Positions 39,378 through 48,447 are shown, counted from the first letter of the stretch. The stretch: DNA of 64,000 nucleotides from Vibrio renipiscarius (GCF_000827885.1 NZ_JTKH01000013.1:30787-94786), one strand, 5' to 3'. The notes: generated by a model not told the origin, from the letters alone. Numbers and translations: made by a program.

Positions 39378-40217
39378 TTATTCTGGAACAATCCAATCCA
39401 CTTTCCAGTGGCCTGTCGCGGGTGCGATGGCTTCTTTTAGAAAAGGTAAGATTTGTTTCATTTGGTTTTCTAGCATCCATGGTGGGTTGATCACAATCAT
39501 GCCTGATGCCGTCATGCCACGCTCATTGGTGTCAGGAGAAACGCCCAACTCAATGTTTAGAATCTTACGAATGCCCAAACCTTCAAGGCCTTCGATCATA
39601 TCTTCGATATCACAACGGTTTACCACCGGGTACCAAATCGCGTAAATACCGGTTGCCCAACGTTTATGGCTTTGAGCGATGGCTTGTACAACATCTCGGT
39701 ACTCTTTCGCGAGCTCATAAGGCGGGTCAATCAGTACCAAACCGCGACGCTCTCTTGGCGGTAGGCTGGCGATAAGACGTTTGAAACCGTCTTCTTTGTA
39801 GATGCTGACTTGGCGATCGCGATGAAATTCTTGCTCAAGCAGTGGGTAATCGCTTGGGTGAAGTTCGGTTAACACCATGCGATCTTGTTCGCGGATTTGT
39901 GCGCGCGCTACGCGAGGTGAACCTGGGTAGTAACGCAGTGATTCGCCATTATTCAGCACGCTGATCGATTCAATGTAGCTGCGGATTTCTTCCGGTAAAT
40001 TTGCGTGATCCCAAATTCGGGCGACACCTTGCTTGTATTCGCCTGTTTTTTCAGACCATTCGTGGGTTAAGTCATAACGACCGACGCCAGAATGCGTATC
40101 GTGGTACACAAATGGCGTGTCCTTTTGCTTTAAGGCATCAAGGATAAGGCTTTGAACGATATGTTTGACAACATCAGCGTGGTTGCCTGCATGGAAACTG
40201 TGGCGGTAACTTAGCAA
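39378..40217 (-). CDS. rlmJ: RlmJ, 23S rRNA (adenine-2030-N6)-methyltransferase
   Basis: RlmJ methylates A2030 of 23S rRNA using SAM. The 279-residue protein begins MLSYRHSFHAGNHADVVKH, the family hallmark. It has the catalytic LIDPPYE motif and VYHDTHSGVGRYDL near the SAM pocket. Length matches the family (about 280). It is divergent from prlC. Confidence 0.95.
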   Translation of the reverse strand: MLSYRHSFHAGNHADVVKHIVQSLILDALKQKDTPFVYHDTHSGVGRYDLTHEWSEKTGEYKQGVARIWDHANLPEEIRSYIESISVLNNGESLRYYPGSPRVARAQIREQDRMVLTELHPSDYPLLEQEFHRDRQVSIYKEDGFKRLIASLPPRERRGLVLIDPPYELAKEYRDVVQAIAQSHKRWATGIYAIWYPVVNRCDIEDMIEGLEGLGIRKILNIELGVSPDTNERGMTASGMIVINPPWMLENQMKQILPFLKEAIAPATGHWKVDWIVPE

Positions 40218-40479
40218 GGGATACTCTCGAAATGGTCATGTAGACCATAGTCATTGCAATTAAGATTATGGCTTATTATATACCCAAAACAGGTTAGGAT
40301 GCTTGTATCAAGCAGTAAGAAAGCGCTAAGCGATCTGAGGCACGTTTGTATCAATGGATGAGCATAATCATCAACGTGACTATTGAAAATCGCTTAATCT
40401 ACCTATATTTAGTTAAGACGTAACTATTACATAAAAGACGAGCGCGTCAGTTCGCTTTGTGCAACAAAAGGAATGCATT

Positions 40480-42522
40480 ATGTCCAATCCGCTTCTAACG
40501 TTTACCGACTTACCTCCGTTCTCGCAAATTCAGCCAGAACACATTAAGCCGGCAGTCGAGCAAGCCATTAGTGATTGCCGCGATAAAATTGAACAAGTGT
40601 TGGCAGGCAATACCGAGCCAACATGGGAAAACCTCATTGCACCGATCGAAGAAGTCGACGACCGTCTAAGCCGCATTTGGTCTCCAGTGAGTCATATGAA
40701 TTCGGTGATGAACAGTGAAGCGTTGCGTGAGGCTTACGAGAGCTGTTTACCACTGCTCTCTGAATATGGCACTTGGGTTGGACAACACAAAGGATTGTTT
40801 GAAGCGTATAAAGCCATCAAAGCAAGCGAGGCATTTGCAGGCTTAAACCAAGCAGAACAAAAAACCATTACGGATGCCCTGCGTGATTTCGAATTGTCAG
40901 GCATTGGTTTGCCAGTCGAAGAGCAGCGCCGTTATGGTGAAATCAGCAAGCGCATGTCTGAGATTGGCTCACAGTTCTCAAATAACGTGTTAGATGCCAC
41001 CATGGGGTGGAGCAAGCATGTGACTGACGTGAGCGAGTTGGCAGGTATGCCTGAGTCGGCATTAGCGGCCGCGCAAGCCGCCGCACAAGCGAAAGAGCTT
41101 GAGGGCTACCTCTTAACCTTAGACATTCCGTCTTACCTACCCGTCATGACTTACTGTGACAACCAAGCATTGCGTCAAGAATTGTATGAAGCGTATGTCA
41201 CTCGCGCATCGGATCGTGGTCCGAATGCAGGTAAGTGGGACAACAGCGAAATAATCGCAGAGAAACTCAAGCTGCGTCATGAAATTGCCCGTATGCTTGG
41301 CTTCGCGACTTACAGTGAAAAATCTCTTGCGACCAAGATGGCCGAAAACCCGCAGCAAGTTCTGGGCTTTTTGAATGATCTTGCGACCAAAGCAAAACCT
41401 CAAGGCGAGCGCGAAGTGGAAGAGCTGCGTCAATTTGCGAAAAGCGAATGTGGCGTAGAAGATCTTAACCTTTGGGACATTGCGTATTACAGCGAGAAGC
41501 AAAAACAAAATCTATTCCAAATTTCTGATGAAGAGCTGCGTCCATACTTCCCTGAGCAAAAAGCGGTAAGCGGTTTGTTCGAAGTGTTGAATCGTGTGTT
41601 TGGCATGCAAGTGACTGAGCGCCAAGGTGTTGATACCTGGCATGAGTCAGTTCGTTTCTTCGATATTTTTGATAGTGAAGGCACGCTGCGTGGTAGCTTC
41701 TATCTGGATTTGTACGCTCGTGAACACAAACGTGGCGGCGCGTGGATGGATGATTGTCGTGGCCGTCGCATGACGCTATCGGGTGATCTGCAAACGCCAG
41801 TTGCGTACTTAACCTGTAACTTTAATCGCCCAGTTGGTGATAAACCGGCGTTATTTACCCATGATGAAGTTGTGACGTTATTCCATGAATTTGGCCATGG
41901 TATTCACCACATGCTAACGCAAGTGAGCACGGGAGCTGTATCGGGTATCAATGGCGTTCCTTGGGATGCGGTTGAGCTACCAAGCCAATTCTTAGAGAAC
42001 TGGTGTTGGGAAGAAGAGGCATTGGCGTTTATTTCTGGTCATTATCAAACCGGTGAGCCTCTGCCTAAAGAAATGCTGGATAAAATGTTGGCGGCGAAAA
42101 ACTTCCAATCAGCAATGTTTATTCTGCGTCAGTTAGAATTTGGCTTGTTCGATTTCACGCTACATGCCGAGTATGATCCGGAAGTTGGCCCTCGAGTATT
42201 AGAGACGCTAGCGGCAGTAAAAGCGAAGGTAGCGGTATTACCAAGCTTAGAATGGAACCGCTTCTCGCATAGCTTCAGTCATATTTTTGCTGGCGGCTAC
42301 AGTGCGGGCTACTACAGCTACTTATGGGCAGAAGTTCTTTCAGCTGATGCTTTCTCTCGTTTTGAAGAGGAAGGCATTTTTAACCCTGAAACGGGTAAGA
42401 GCTTTTTGAACAACATTCTCGAAATGGGCGGCAGTGAAGAACCGATGGAGTTGTTTAAGCGCTTCCGTGGTCGTGAGCCAGAGATTGATGCTTTGCTTCG
42501 TCATGCCGGTATCACGGCTTAA
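40480..42522 (+). CDS. prlC: PrlC, oligopeptidase A
   Basis: PrlC is a cytosolic M3-family zinc metallopeptidase that degrades peptides, including cleaved signal peptides. The zinc motif is LFHEFGHGIHHML, with the third ligand in the ENWCWEEEAL segment. I choose ATG 40480 (MSNPLLTFTDLPPFSQIQPE), with AAGGAA upstream. The product is 680 residues, as in E. coli. Confidence 0.96.
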   Translation: MSNPLLTFTDLPPFSQIQPEHIKPAVEQAISDCRDKIEQVLAGNTEPTWENLIAPIEEVDDRLSRIWSPVSHMNSVMNSEALREAYESCLPLLSEYGTWVGQHKGLFEAYKAIKASEAFAGLNQAEQKTITDALRDFELSGIGLPVEEQRRYGEISKRMSEIGSQFSNNVLDATMGWSKHVTDVSELAGMPESALAAAQAAAQAKELEGYLLTLDIPSYLPVMTYCDNQALRQELYEAYVTRASDRGPNAGKWDNSEIIAEKLKLRHEIARMLGFATYSEKSLATKMAENPQQVLGFLNDLATKAKPQGEREVEELRQFAKSECGVEDLNLWDIAYYSEKQKQNLFQISDEELRPYFPEQKAVSGLFEVLNRVFGMQVTERQGVDTWHESVRFFDIFDSEGTLRGSFYLDLYAREHKRGGAWMDDCRGRRMTLSGDLQTPVAYLTCNFNRPVGDKPALFTHDEVVTLFHEFGHGIHHMLTQVSTGAVSGINGVPWDAVELPSQFLENWCWEEEALAFISGHYQTGEPLPKEMLDKMLAAKNFQSAMFILRQLEFGLFDFTLHAEYDPEVGPRVLETLAAVKAKVAVLPSLEWNRFSHSFSHIFAGGYSAGYYSYLWAEVLSADAFSRFEEEGIFNPETGKSFLNNILEMGGSEEPMELFKRFRGREPEIDALLRHAGITA

Positions 42523-42564
42523 CGCCAGCGAGTTTGATTTAGAACTGCATTAAGCGAGATCGAT

Positions 42565-42592
42565 AAAAGCCTTCCATTTGGAAGGCTTTTTG
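42565..42592. terminator. bidirectional terminator between prlC and the DoxX gene
   Basis: AAAAGCCTTCC pairs with GGAAGGCTTTT around ATTT, flanked by A and T runs, between convergent genes. Confidence 0.88.
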
Positions 42593-42613
42593 TTATTGAA
42601 TCTTGGTGAAATG

Positions 42614-43069
42614 TTAGCTTTGCAGTTTGGATTTAATCAATTTATCAAGAGAGAGAGGGCCTGGTCCCCAAACCACTACGATGAGGATCATCAAGCCCCA
42701 TAGCTGGTGGTCATAAAAGCCTTTTTCCCACAGCAATGGGTAAGAGACAACGGCGATAATATTAAACACAAACAAAATGGCCGCCATAGGGCGAGTGAAT
42801 AAACCAAAAGCCAAAAAAACGGGCAAGATCAGTTCTGCTGCGGTTCCCATATAGGCCGCGATTTCCCAAGGGATCAGTGGTACTTGGTATTCCAGTTCAA
42901 AAAGATAAAGAGTGCTATCCCAAGAATTAAACTTAATCAGGCCGGAATTAAAAAAGACCCAAGCGACCCATAAGCGGCAAAACAATAACAGCAGTGGTAC
43001 AAAGACACACTGGAGCTTGGCAATCATCGCGTCATAGTGGTCAATCCGATTCTTTCCTGCAGTTGTCAT
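42614..43069 (-). CDS. DoxX-family membrane protein of the bufferin-like operon
   Basis: This 151-residue protein has about four transmembrane helices (LLLLFCRLWVAWVFFNSGLIKF, then AAYMGTAAELILPVFLAFGLF and others) and the DoxX-type GLIKFNSWDSTL...PWEIAAYMGTAAELILP signature. AAGGAG precedes the ATG. It is the last gene of the four-gene unit with DUF2063, DUF692 and DUF2282 members. In related loci (gig or bufferin operons) a DoxX protein is a regular companion, perhaps for membrane redox or transport, but its role is unknown. Confidence 0.85.
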   Translation of the reverse strand: MTTAGKNRIDHYDAMIAKLQCVFVPLLLLFCRLWVAWVFFNSGLIKFNSWDSTLYLFELEYQVPLIPWEIAAYMGTAAELILPVFLAFGLFTRPMAAILFVFNIIAVVSYPLLWEKGFYDHQLWGLMILIVVVWGPGPLSLDKLIKSKLQS

Positions 43070-43079
43070 AACGCTCTCC

Positions 43080-43859
43080 TTAGTAATTATTTTCGCTTAC
43101 GTCGTCGGATGACGTAAGCGTGAATCCTGCGATAACGCCTAATTCAATCATGGCGTTCAATGAACTCAGCAGCTGAGGTTCTATTTCAGCCAATGGTGTG
43201 TGCTTTTGCAGTTTCTGCAGTAAGTGAAAATCATGACTGACAAGGGGATGGCCTATGGCAACCCCATTGCTTGAGGTGATGACCACGCCTTGCTCGGGTT
43301 GATGGATATTTAAGTCGTTAATCTCATGGTTTTGTACGGCATGATGCAGAGAAAAAAGCGCATATTGGCTTGCGAAGAGTTGCGCATCAGGACGTAAGTG
43401 AAAGCAGATGTCTTCATGCTTTTCTGGGGGGAGTTGAGCCAGTTGCGCGAGTGGCATTAATGGCACCGGTTCGACATTAGCAAAGCACTGCTGACTGAGA
43501 TCAAGTGCCCATTCAAAACGAGCCACCTCAGTACAATAGGGCGCAGCTTGCATCACCGCATCAAAACGCTGCAGAGTGTGGTCAAAATGCTGGCCATAGT
43601 CACTGACATCGCCCTTGCTTAACGGTTGGTTTAAGACGTGCTGACGAGCGATCTGTAAAAAGCACTCTTCCCCGAGTAACGCTTGTACGGTCGGGTAGGT
43701 GGCTTGCAACACTTCACTTAAACTAATGATGAAATTATTGCGATAGATCTGCATACGCTCTTCGGCACTAAAGCTATCGCTGATAATACCGCACGCTTCC
43801 CCTTCAGCTTGATAATGTAACGCTTTGGCAAATTGCTGCTGGAGTCTCTCGAGCTTCAT
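43080..43859 (-). CDS. DUF2063-family partner protein (BufC/HvfC-like)
   Basis: This 259-residue protein starts MKLERLQQQFAKALHYQAEG and carries the N-terminal DUF2063 region (MQIYRNNFIISLSEVLQATYPTVQALLGEECFLQIARQH) that is often labelled DNA-binding. In MNIO loci it is understood as the partner that brings the precursor peptide to the enzyme. Its ATG overlaps the DUF692 stop by four bases (ATGA), so the two should be made in equal amounts. Confidence 0.85.
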   Translation of the reverse strand: MKLERLQQQFAKALHYQAEGEACGIISDSFSAEERMQIYRNNFIISLSEVLQATYPTVQALLGEECFLQIARQHVLNQPLSKGDVSDYGQHFDHTLQRFDAVMQAAPYCTEVARFEWALDLSQQCFANVEPVPLMPLAQLAQLPPEKHEDICFHLRPDAQLFASQYALFSLHHAVQNHEINDLNIHQPEQGVVITSSNGVAIGHPLVSHDFHLLQKLQKHTPLAEIEPQLLSSLNAMIELGVIAGFTLTSSDDVSENNY

Positions 43860-44758
43860 GACGCTTTCCTCTGGGCACTTTTGGATAACGCTTTTTCTAA
43901 TGGGTTATTGAGTGAAGAGGTTGGCGTTAATTCGGTCAGTATCGTGCTGGCTTTGCTGGCTTCATTAAGCAAAATATCAGGTGTGGGGATGTCGAGGTCC
44001 CATTCAATTAATGTGTGGCGCGAGCCATGTTCGGCTGACCATGCTTTAAATAATTGCCAAACGTCAGCGCTGACTGGGCGACTGTGTGTATCAATCCAAA
44101 TTTCGCCTTTATCTAACTGTTTTGCGGTAAAACCTGCCAAATGAATTTCATCGACGGCAGCGGCAGGGATCCCCGCTAAGTATGCTTCGCTGCTGAATCC
44201 ATGATTAAACGCAGAGACATGAATATTATTGAAATCGAGCAGTAAACGGCATTCAGTGCGCTGATGCACTTCAGCAAGAAAGTCCCACTCGGTAATCGTT
44301 GAGTGGTCAAATTTGACATAACTAGACGGGTTTTCGACGAGCAATGGTCGTTGCAGTGTTTCTTGTACTTCCAATACGTTGCGACAAAACACATCCAAGG
44401 CTTCTTCGGTGTAAGGCAGTGGTAATAGGTCATTAAAATGATGGCCACCGTTTTCACACCAGCTTAAATGGTCTGAAACGAAGATTGGTTCGACGTGATC
44501 CACCAGTGCTTTCAACGTGGTCAAATGGTCAGCACTGATACGCGCAACACTGCCCAGCGATAAACCAATACCATGACAACTAATTTGGTATTGCTCGCGT
44601 AAGGTCAGCAGCTGTCTTCGTGCGAGAGAGTGAGGTTGGAAATAGTTTTCGCTGTGAATTTCTAACCAAGATAAATGTGTAGGCTCGGATAAAAAGAAAT
44701 CCATATGTGGTGAGCGCAAACCAACCCCAACGAGTGGATGCTGATCAGATAATGTCAC
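43856..44758 (-). CDS. DUF692/MNIO multinuclear iron oxidase (BufB/HvfB-like)
   Basis: This 300-residue TIM-barrel protein is a member of DUF692, multinuclear non-heme iron-dependent oxidases that modify cysteines in ribosomally made peptides. Likely metal ligands are LEIHSENYF, CHGIGLS, FVSDHLSW, LVENPSSYV, LLDFNNIHVSAFNHG, DEIHLAGF and WIDTHSRPV. It starts with GTG (AAGGAA 6 bases upstream). It lies between the precursor gene and the partner gene. By analogy with Caulobacter bufferins it would convert precursor cysteines to thiooxazole rings for copper binding. That is inference here. Confidence 0.88.
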   Translation of the reverse strand: MTLSDQHPLVGVGLRSPHMDFFLSEPTHLSWLEIHSENYFQPHSLARRQLLTLREQYQISCHGIGLSLGSVARISADHLTTLKALVDHVEPIFVSDHLSWCENGGHHFNDLLPLPYTEEALDVFCRNVLEVQETLQRPLLVENPSSYVKFDHSTITEWDFLAEVHQRTECRLLLDFNNIHVSAFNHGFSSEAYLAGIPAAAVDEIHLAGFTAKQLDKGEIWIDTHSRPVSADVWQLFKAWSAEHGSRHTLIEWDLDIPTPDILLNEASKASTILTELTPTSSLNNPLEKALSKSAQRKAS

Positions 44759-44804
44759 AGGCTTTCCTTAAATAGTGTGATGATGGGTTTGGGGCGCAGT
44801 GAAA

Positions 44805-44841
44805 TAAAAAGTAAGGTGCGCTGGTTGAGCGTCAGTGCACC
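44805..44841 (-). terminator. attenuator-like hairpin between precursor and MNIO genes
   Basis: On the minus strand GGTGCACTG pairs with CAGCGCACC (one mismatch) around a 9-base loop, followed by TTACTTTTT. It lies in the 110-base gap and could let most transcripts stop after the precursor. Confidence 0.6.
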
Positions 44842-44868
44842 AAAACTTAAGTGCCGGTCGTGTGTCGC

Positions 44869-45129
44869 TTAAGCCGACTCGTTGCTACCACCAGATAATT
44901 TGTCACACAAACCTTTCGGAACGACTACGAAAGCATCTTTTTGGTTATCTTCCTTGGCAGTGCCTGCGCATGAACTGGTTTTTGTTGCGCAGTCATTTTT
45001 ACCCGCCTTAGCCACGCCGTAGCATTTTTCTTTGTCGGCTGCGACCGCTGGTGCTGCGGTTAACATGGTGCCACCTAATGCAACAAGACCGGTGATTACA
45101 GCGGTAACGGCTAGATTAGACTTTTTCAT
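44869..45129 (-). CDS. DUF2282 bufferin-like precursor peptide with Sec signal
   Basis: The 86-residue product starts [20 protein letters not shown], a Sec signal peptide with likely cleavage at AAPAVA before ADKEKC. The mature part is about 54 residues with four cysteines in EKCYGV, GKNDCAT, SSCAGT and GLCDKLSGG, the DUF2282 pattern of bufferin precursors (BufA1). I choose ATG 45129, because GAGG lies upstream and it gives a proper signal peptide; the longer frame adds 21 residues without similarity. It heads the operon. The expected function is periplasmic metal (copper) sequestration after modification. Confidence 0.88.
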   Translation of the reverse strand: MKKSNLAVTAVITGLVALGGTMLTAAPAVAADKEKCYGVAKAGKNDCATKTSSCAGTAKEDNQKDAFVVVPKGLCDKLSGGSNESA

Positions 45130-45346
45130 AGTAATTTCCTCTGACTGAATTCCTTGGTTTAAATTTGGCAGACTGTTCAACAGTTTGCTCACTTAAAAGG
45201 ATAGAAAAACCGCGTGAAAACTTTCATTAAAATTAGGATAGCGGGCTAAATGTTGCTTATTTGTTACTTAATCGATTGATGTTTAAGCAATAAAAAAGTG
45301 GAAAAAAATTCTCCGTTTTGTGCACATATCGCATAGCTGTTTAGGT

Positions 45347-45376
45347 TATAATCAACTTTTATGTATAAATAACCAG
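45347..45376 (+). promoter_or_regulatory. uvrD promoter -10 and LexA-like box
   Basis: TATAAT at 45347-45352 is followed by ATGTATAAATAACCAG at 45361-45376. This matches 13 of 16 bases of the E. coli uvrD SOS box CTGTATATATACCCAG. LexA repression and SOS induction are likely. Confidence 0.6.
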
Positions 45377-45386
45377 TAGCTTAGCC

Positions 45387-47561
45387 ATGATAGATCCTTC
45401 TTTACTTATCGACGGTCTGAACGATAAACAGCGTGAGGCTGTCGCCGCTCCAATCGAAAACCTACTTGTTCTTGCTGGTGCAGGCAGTGGTAAAACACGC
45501 GTGCTTGTGCATCGTATTGCTTGGTTAATGTCGGTTGAGCAAGCGTCACCGTTCTCGATTATGTCCGTGACCTTTACGAATAAAGCGGCGGCGGAAATGC
45601 GTGGCCGTATTGAAGAGTTGATGATGGGCAGTTCGTCAGGTATGTGGAATGGCACCTTTCATGGTATTTGCCATCGCATTCTACGTGCACATTATCTTGA
45701 TGCTAAGCTACCGGAAGACTTCCAGATTATCGATTCAGATGATCAGCAGCGCTTACTTAAGCGCTTAATCAAAGCTCAAAATTTAGATGAGAAGCAGTGG
45801 CCACCTCGCCAAGTCTGCTGGTGGATTAATGGCAAAAAAGATGAAGGTTTACGACCTAATCACATTGACGCCTACCATGATCCAATTACTAAAACGTACC
45901 TGCAATTGTACAGCGCTTATCAAGAAGCGTGTGACCGTGCTGGCTTGGTCGACTTTGCCGAAATTTTGCTGAGAGCTCACGAGCTGTTGCGTGATAAAAC
46001 GGCCATTCGTGAGCATTATCAAGCGCGTTTTAAACATATCCTGGTCGACGAATTTCAAGATACCAACAACATTCAATACGCTTGGTTACGTATGATGGCT
46101 GGTCGTGATACTCACGTGATGATTGTGGGTGATGATGATCAGTCGATCTATGGTTGGCGTGGTGCTCAAATCGAAAACATCGAAAAGTTCACCCTTGAAT
46201 TCCCAAGCGTCAATACGATTCGCCTAGAGCAAAATTACCGCTCGACCAAGACCATTCTTGAAGCATCGAACACCCTAATTGCCAATAACACTGAGCGCAT
46301 GGGTAAAGAGCTGTGGACTGACGGTAAAGTCGGTGAGCCTATTTCGGTTTATTCGGCTTACAACGAGTTGGATGAAGCTCGTTTTGCGGTGAGCAAAATT
46401 AAAGAGTGGCGAGAAAAAGGCGGCGTGTTGAATGACACGGCGATGCTTTATCGTAACAACGCCCAGTCTCGTGTATTAGAAGAAGCTTTGTTGCAAGCGG
46501 GTTTACCTTATCGTATTTATGGCGGTATGCGATTCTTCGAGCGTCAGGAAATTCGTGATGCATTAGGCTACTTGCGCCTGATTAACAATCGCGATAACGA
46601 CGCGGCATTTGAACGTATCGTAAACACGCCAACGCGTGGTCTTGGTGATAAAACGTTAGAAACCGTGCGCTTTGCGGCGCGCGATCGCGGTTGCACCATG
46701 TGGGATTCTTGTGTGGCATTGATTGATGAGCAAGTGCTGACCGGCCGAGCAGCGGGTGCGCTAAGCCGCTTTATTGAACTGATCAATGCCATGGAAGATG
46801 ACACGCGCGAAATGTCATTGCATGAGCAAACTGACCATGTGGTGAAATACTCGGGTTTGTTTGCGATGTACGAGCAAGAAAAGGGTGAAAAATCCAAAGC
46901 ACGTATTGAGAACTTGGAAGAATTAGTTACCGCAACTCGTCAATTTGAAAAGCCGGAAGAAGCGGATGAGATGAGTGAATTAACCGCTTTCTTAACCCAT
47001 GCTGCGCTAGAAGCGGGTGAAGGGCAAGCCGATGAATTTGAAGACGCGGTGCAACTGATGACATTGCATAGCGCAAAAGGCTTGGAATTCCCAATGGTGT
47101 TTATGGTTGGCGTCGAAGAAGGGATGTTCCCAAGTCAGATGTCAGCAGAAGAGGCAGGGCGTTTGGAAGAAGAACGCCGCCTTTGTTATGTCGGCATGAC
47201 GCGTGCAATGGAAAAGCTCTACATTACCTATGCGGAAATGCGCCGTTTGTATGGCCAAGATAAATACCATAAGCCATCACGTTTTATTCGTGAACTTCCA
47301 GAATCGTGTCTAGATGAAGTGCGCATGAAAGCGCAAGTCAGCCGTCCTTCAAGTAGCGGTCGTTTCAGCCAAACGGTGGTAAAAGAGAGTTTCAACGAAA
47401 CCGGCTTTACGCTCGGTTCTCGTGTTCTCCACCCGAAATTCGGCGAAGGCACCATCATTAACTTTGAAGGCAGTGGCCCACAAAGCCGCGTACAAGTCGC
47501 CTTTAATGGTGAAGGCATCAAGTGGTTAGTGACCGCTTATGCACGATTAGAAAAGCTCTAA
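45387..47561 (+). CDS. uvrD: UvrD, DNA helicase II
   Basis: UvrD is a 3'-5' superfamily 1 helicase in mismatch and nucleotide excision repair. The 724-residue product begins MIDPSLLIDGLNDKQREAVAAP. It has Walker [57 protein letters not shown] and EERRLCYVGMTRA. The C-terminal Tudor-like end (LGSRVLHPKFGEGTIINFEG) is known to contact RNA polymerase. Length agrees with the family. It is the second Rep/UvrD-type helicase in this window. Confidence 0.98.
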   Translation: MIDPSLLIDGLNDKQREAVAAPIENLLVLAGAGSGKTRVLVHRIAWLMSVEQASPFSIMSVTFTNKAAAEMRGRIEELMMGSSSGMWNGTFHGICHRILRAHYLDAKLPEDFQIIDSDDQQRLLKRLIKAQNLDEKQWPPRQVCWWINGKKDEGLRPNHIDAYHDPITKTYLQLYSAYQEACDRAGLVDFAEILLRAHELLRDKTAIREHYQARFKHILVDEFQDTNNIQYAWLRMMAGRDTHVMIVGDDDQSIYGWRGAQIENIEKFTLEFPSVNTIRLEQNYRSTKTILEASNTLIANNTERMGKELWTDGKVGEPISVYSAYNELDEARFAVSKIKEWREKGGVLNDTAMLYRNNAQSRVLEEALLQAGLPYRIYGGMRFFERQEIRDALGYLRLINNRDNDAAFERIVNTPTRGLGDKTLETVRFAARDRGCTMWDSCVALIDEQVLTGRAAGALSRFIELINAMEDDTREMSLHEQTDHVVKYSGLFAMYEQEKGEKSKARIENLEELVTATRQFEKPEEADEMSELTAFLTHAALEAGEGQADEFEDAVQLMTLHSAKGLEFPMVFMVGVEEGMFPSQMSAEEAGRLEEERRLCYVGMTRAMEKLYITYAEMRRLYGQDKYHKPSRFIRELPESCLDEVRMKAQVSRPSSSGRFSQTVVKESFNETGFTLGSRVLHPKFGEGTIINFEGSGPQSRVQVAFNGEGIKWLVTAYARLEKL

Positions 47562-47582
47562 TCAGCAAACTAAATTGAACTC

Positions 47583-47608
47583 AAAGGCGTACTTCGGTAC
47601 GCCTTTTT
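47583..47608 (+). terminator. terminator of uvrD
   Basis: AAAGGCGTAC pairs with GTACGCCTTT around a TTCG tetraloop, followed by T residues. Confidence 0.93.
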
Positions 47609-47814
47609 AGTATTTGGCCTATGGGTGTCCAAAAGCTATTTAATCCGTTCTGCTCTCAACATTGACGATGAGAATAGAGGAATTAAAGAGGGGGTTTTCA
47701 AAGTAGTGGGGATAGTAGCTAGGCGATAAATAAGTGAATCCCCTGAGCATAGTGAGCTATGTGATGGGATGAGTGAAAATTGCCAACAACGCAGCAGCAA
47801 TAAATAGGCAGGTA

Positions 47815-47852
47815 AAAAAGAAAAACCCCGAGGGGCTAGGCCCTTCGGGGTT
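47815..47852 (-). terminator. csrB intrinsic terminator
   Basis: On the minus strand AACCCCGA pairs with TCGGGGTT around a GC-rich inner hairpin, followed by a T-rich stretch including six T. Confidence 0.88.
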
Positions 47853-48235
47853 ATGGTCTTACTCGCAGCAATCCGGCTACTAAAAGTGCTCCATGCATCA
47901 AATCCATGATAGTGTGCTGCAGTCCTTCAGCGTATTCCTTTCGTCGCCATCCTAGCGGTGTCCTTGACCTTATCCTGGTCTACTAATCTTCCTGATTAGC
48001 TCTCATCACTTGATCCCTGAGCGGTGTCCATGACATCTTCCTGATGTTCAGTCCTTGCCTCGTCCAGAGGTGTCCATTTCCCATCCTTAGTAGCAACCAT
48101 CCTAGTTACTATTGCGTCCGTTCAATGTCCTATTTGCTATCCGTGCCGATTATTCATCCTAAATAACCGTATCTTCTTCCTGAAGATGACCTATTCCTTG
48201 GCCGTTTCCTGTTCCGTGTCAGAATCCTTCCGACA
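47815..48235 (-). ncRNA. csrB: CsrB-type CsrA-sequestering small RNA
   Basis: On the minus strand this gene-free stretch of about 420 nt carries 28 GGA motifs, most as AGGA, GGAC or AGGAAG at regular 10-20 base steps with short complementary flanks, the hallmark of CsrB-family RNAs. The 3' end is a strong hairpin (AACCCCGA with TCGGGGTT, GC-rich inner part) and a T-rich tail. A likely promoter lies just upstream (TTGTTC, 16 bases, TAATAT), and a perfect VarA/UvrY box is about 160-180 bases upstream. It should antagonise CsrA. The 5' end is inferred. Confidence 0.92.
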
Positions 48236-48241
48236 GGGTTT

Positions 48242-48269
48242 ATATTACGACTTTCTCGATTCAGAACAA
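48242..48269 (-). promoter_or_regulatory. predicted csrB promoter
   Basis: Read on the minus strand, TTGTTC, a 16-base spacer and TAATAT lie just before the first GGA hairpin. Confidence 0.55.
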
Positions 48270-48394
48270 TTGATGTAATCGATTTCTTTGTAGTAGCCAG
48301 TTAAGTGCTAATGGCTATTGTCTATATTTATCAAGTACTTGCGTGTTTTTGTGCGTTTTTTTCTTTGAAAGAATATGCAATGTCCCAAGCGTCT

Positions 48395-48412
48395 TGTAAG
48401 AGATCTCTCACA
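48395..48412. promoter_or_regulatory. VarA/UvrY (GacA-type) binding site for csrB
   Basis: On the minus strand this reads TGTGAGAGATCTCTTACA, identical to the UvrY box known upstream of E. coli csrB. Its distance of about 160-180 bases from the predicted start fits that promoter class. Confidence 0.85.
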
Positions 48413-48447
48413 AGAGCTAGGGCAGATCGGCGATCTTGATGCAAAAA

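Noticed and set aside
47562..48447. Repeated TCC-rich pattern taken for a CRISPR-like or minisatellite array
   Set aside because: Spacing is irregular and there is no fixed repeat unit; read on the minus strand it is a CsrB-type RNA.
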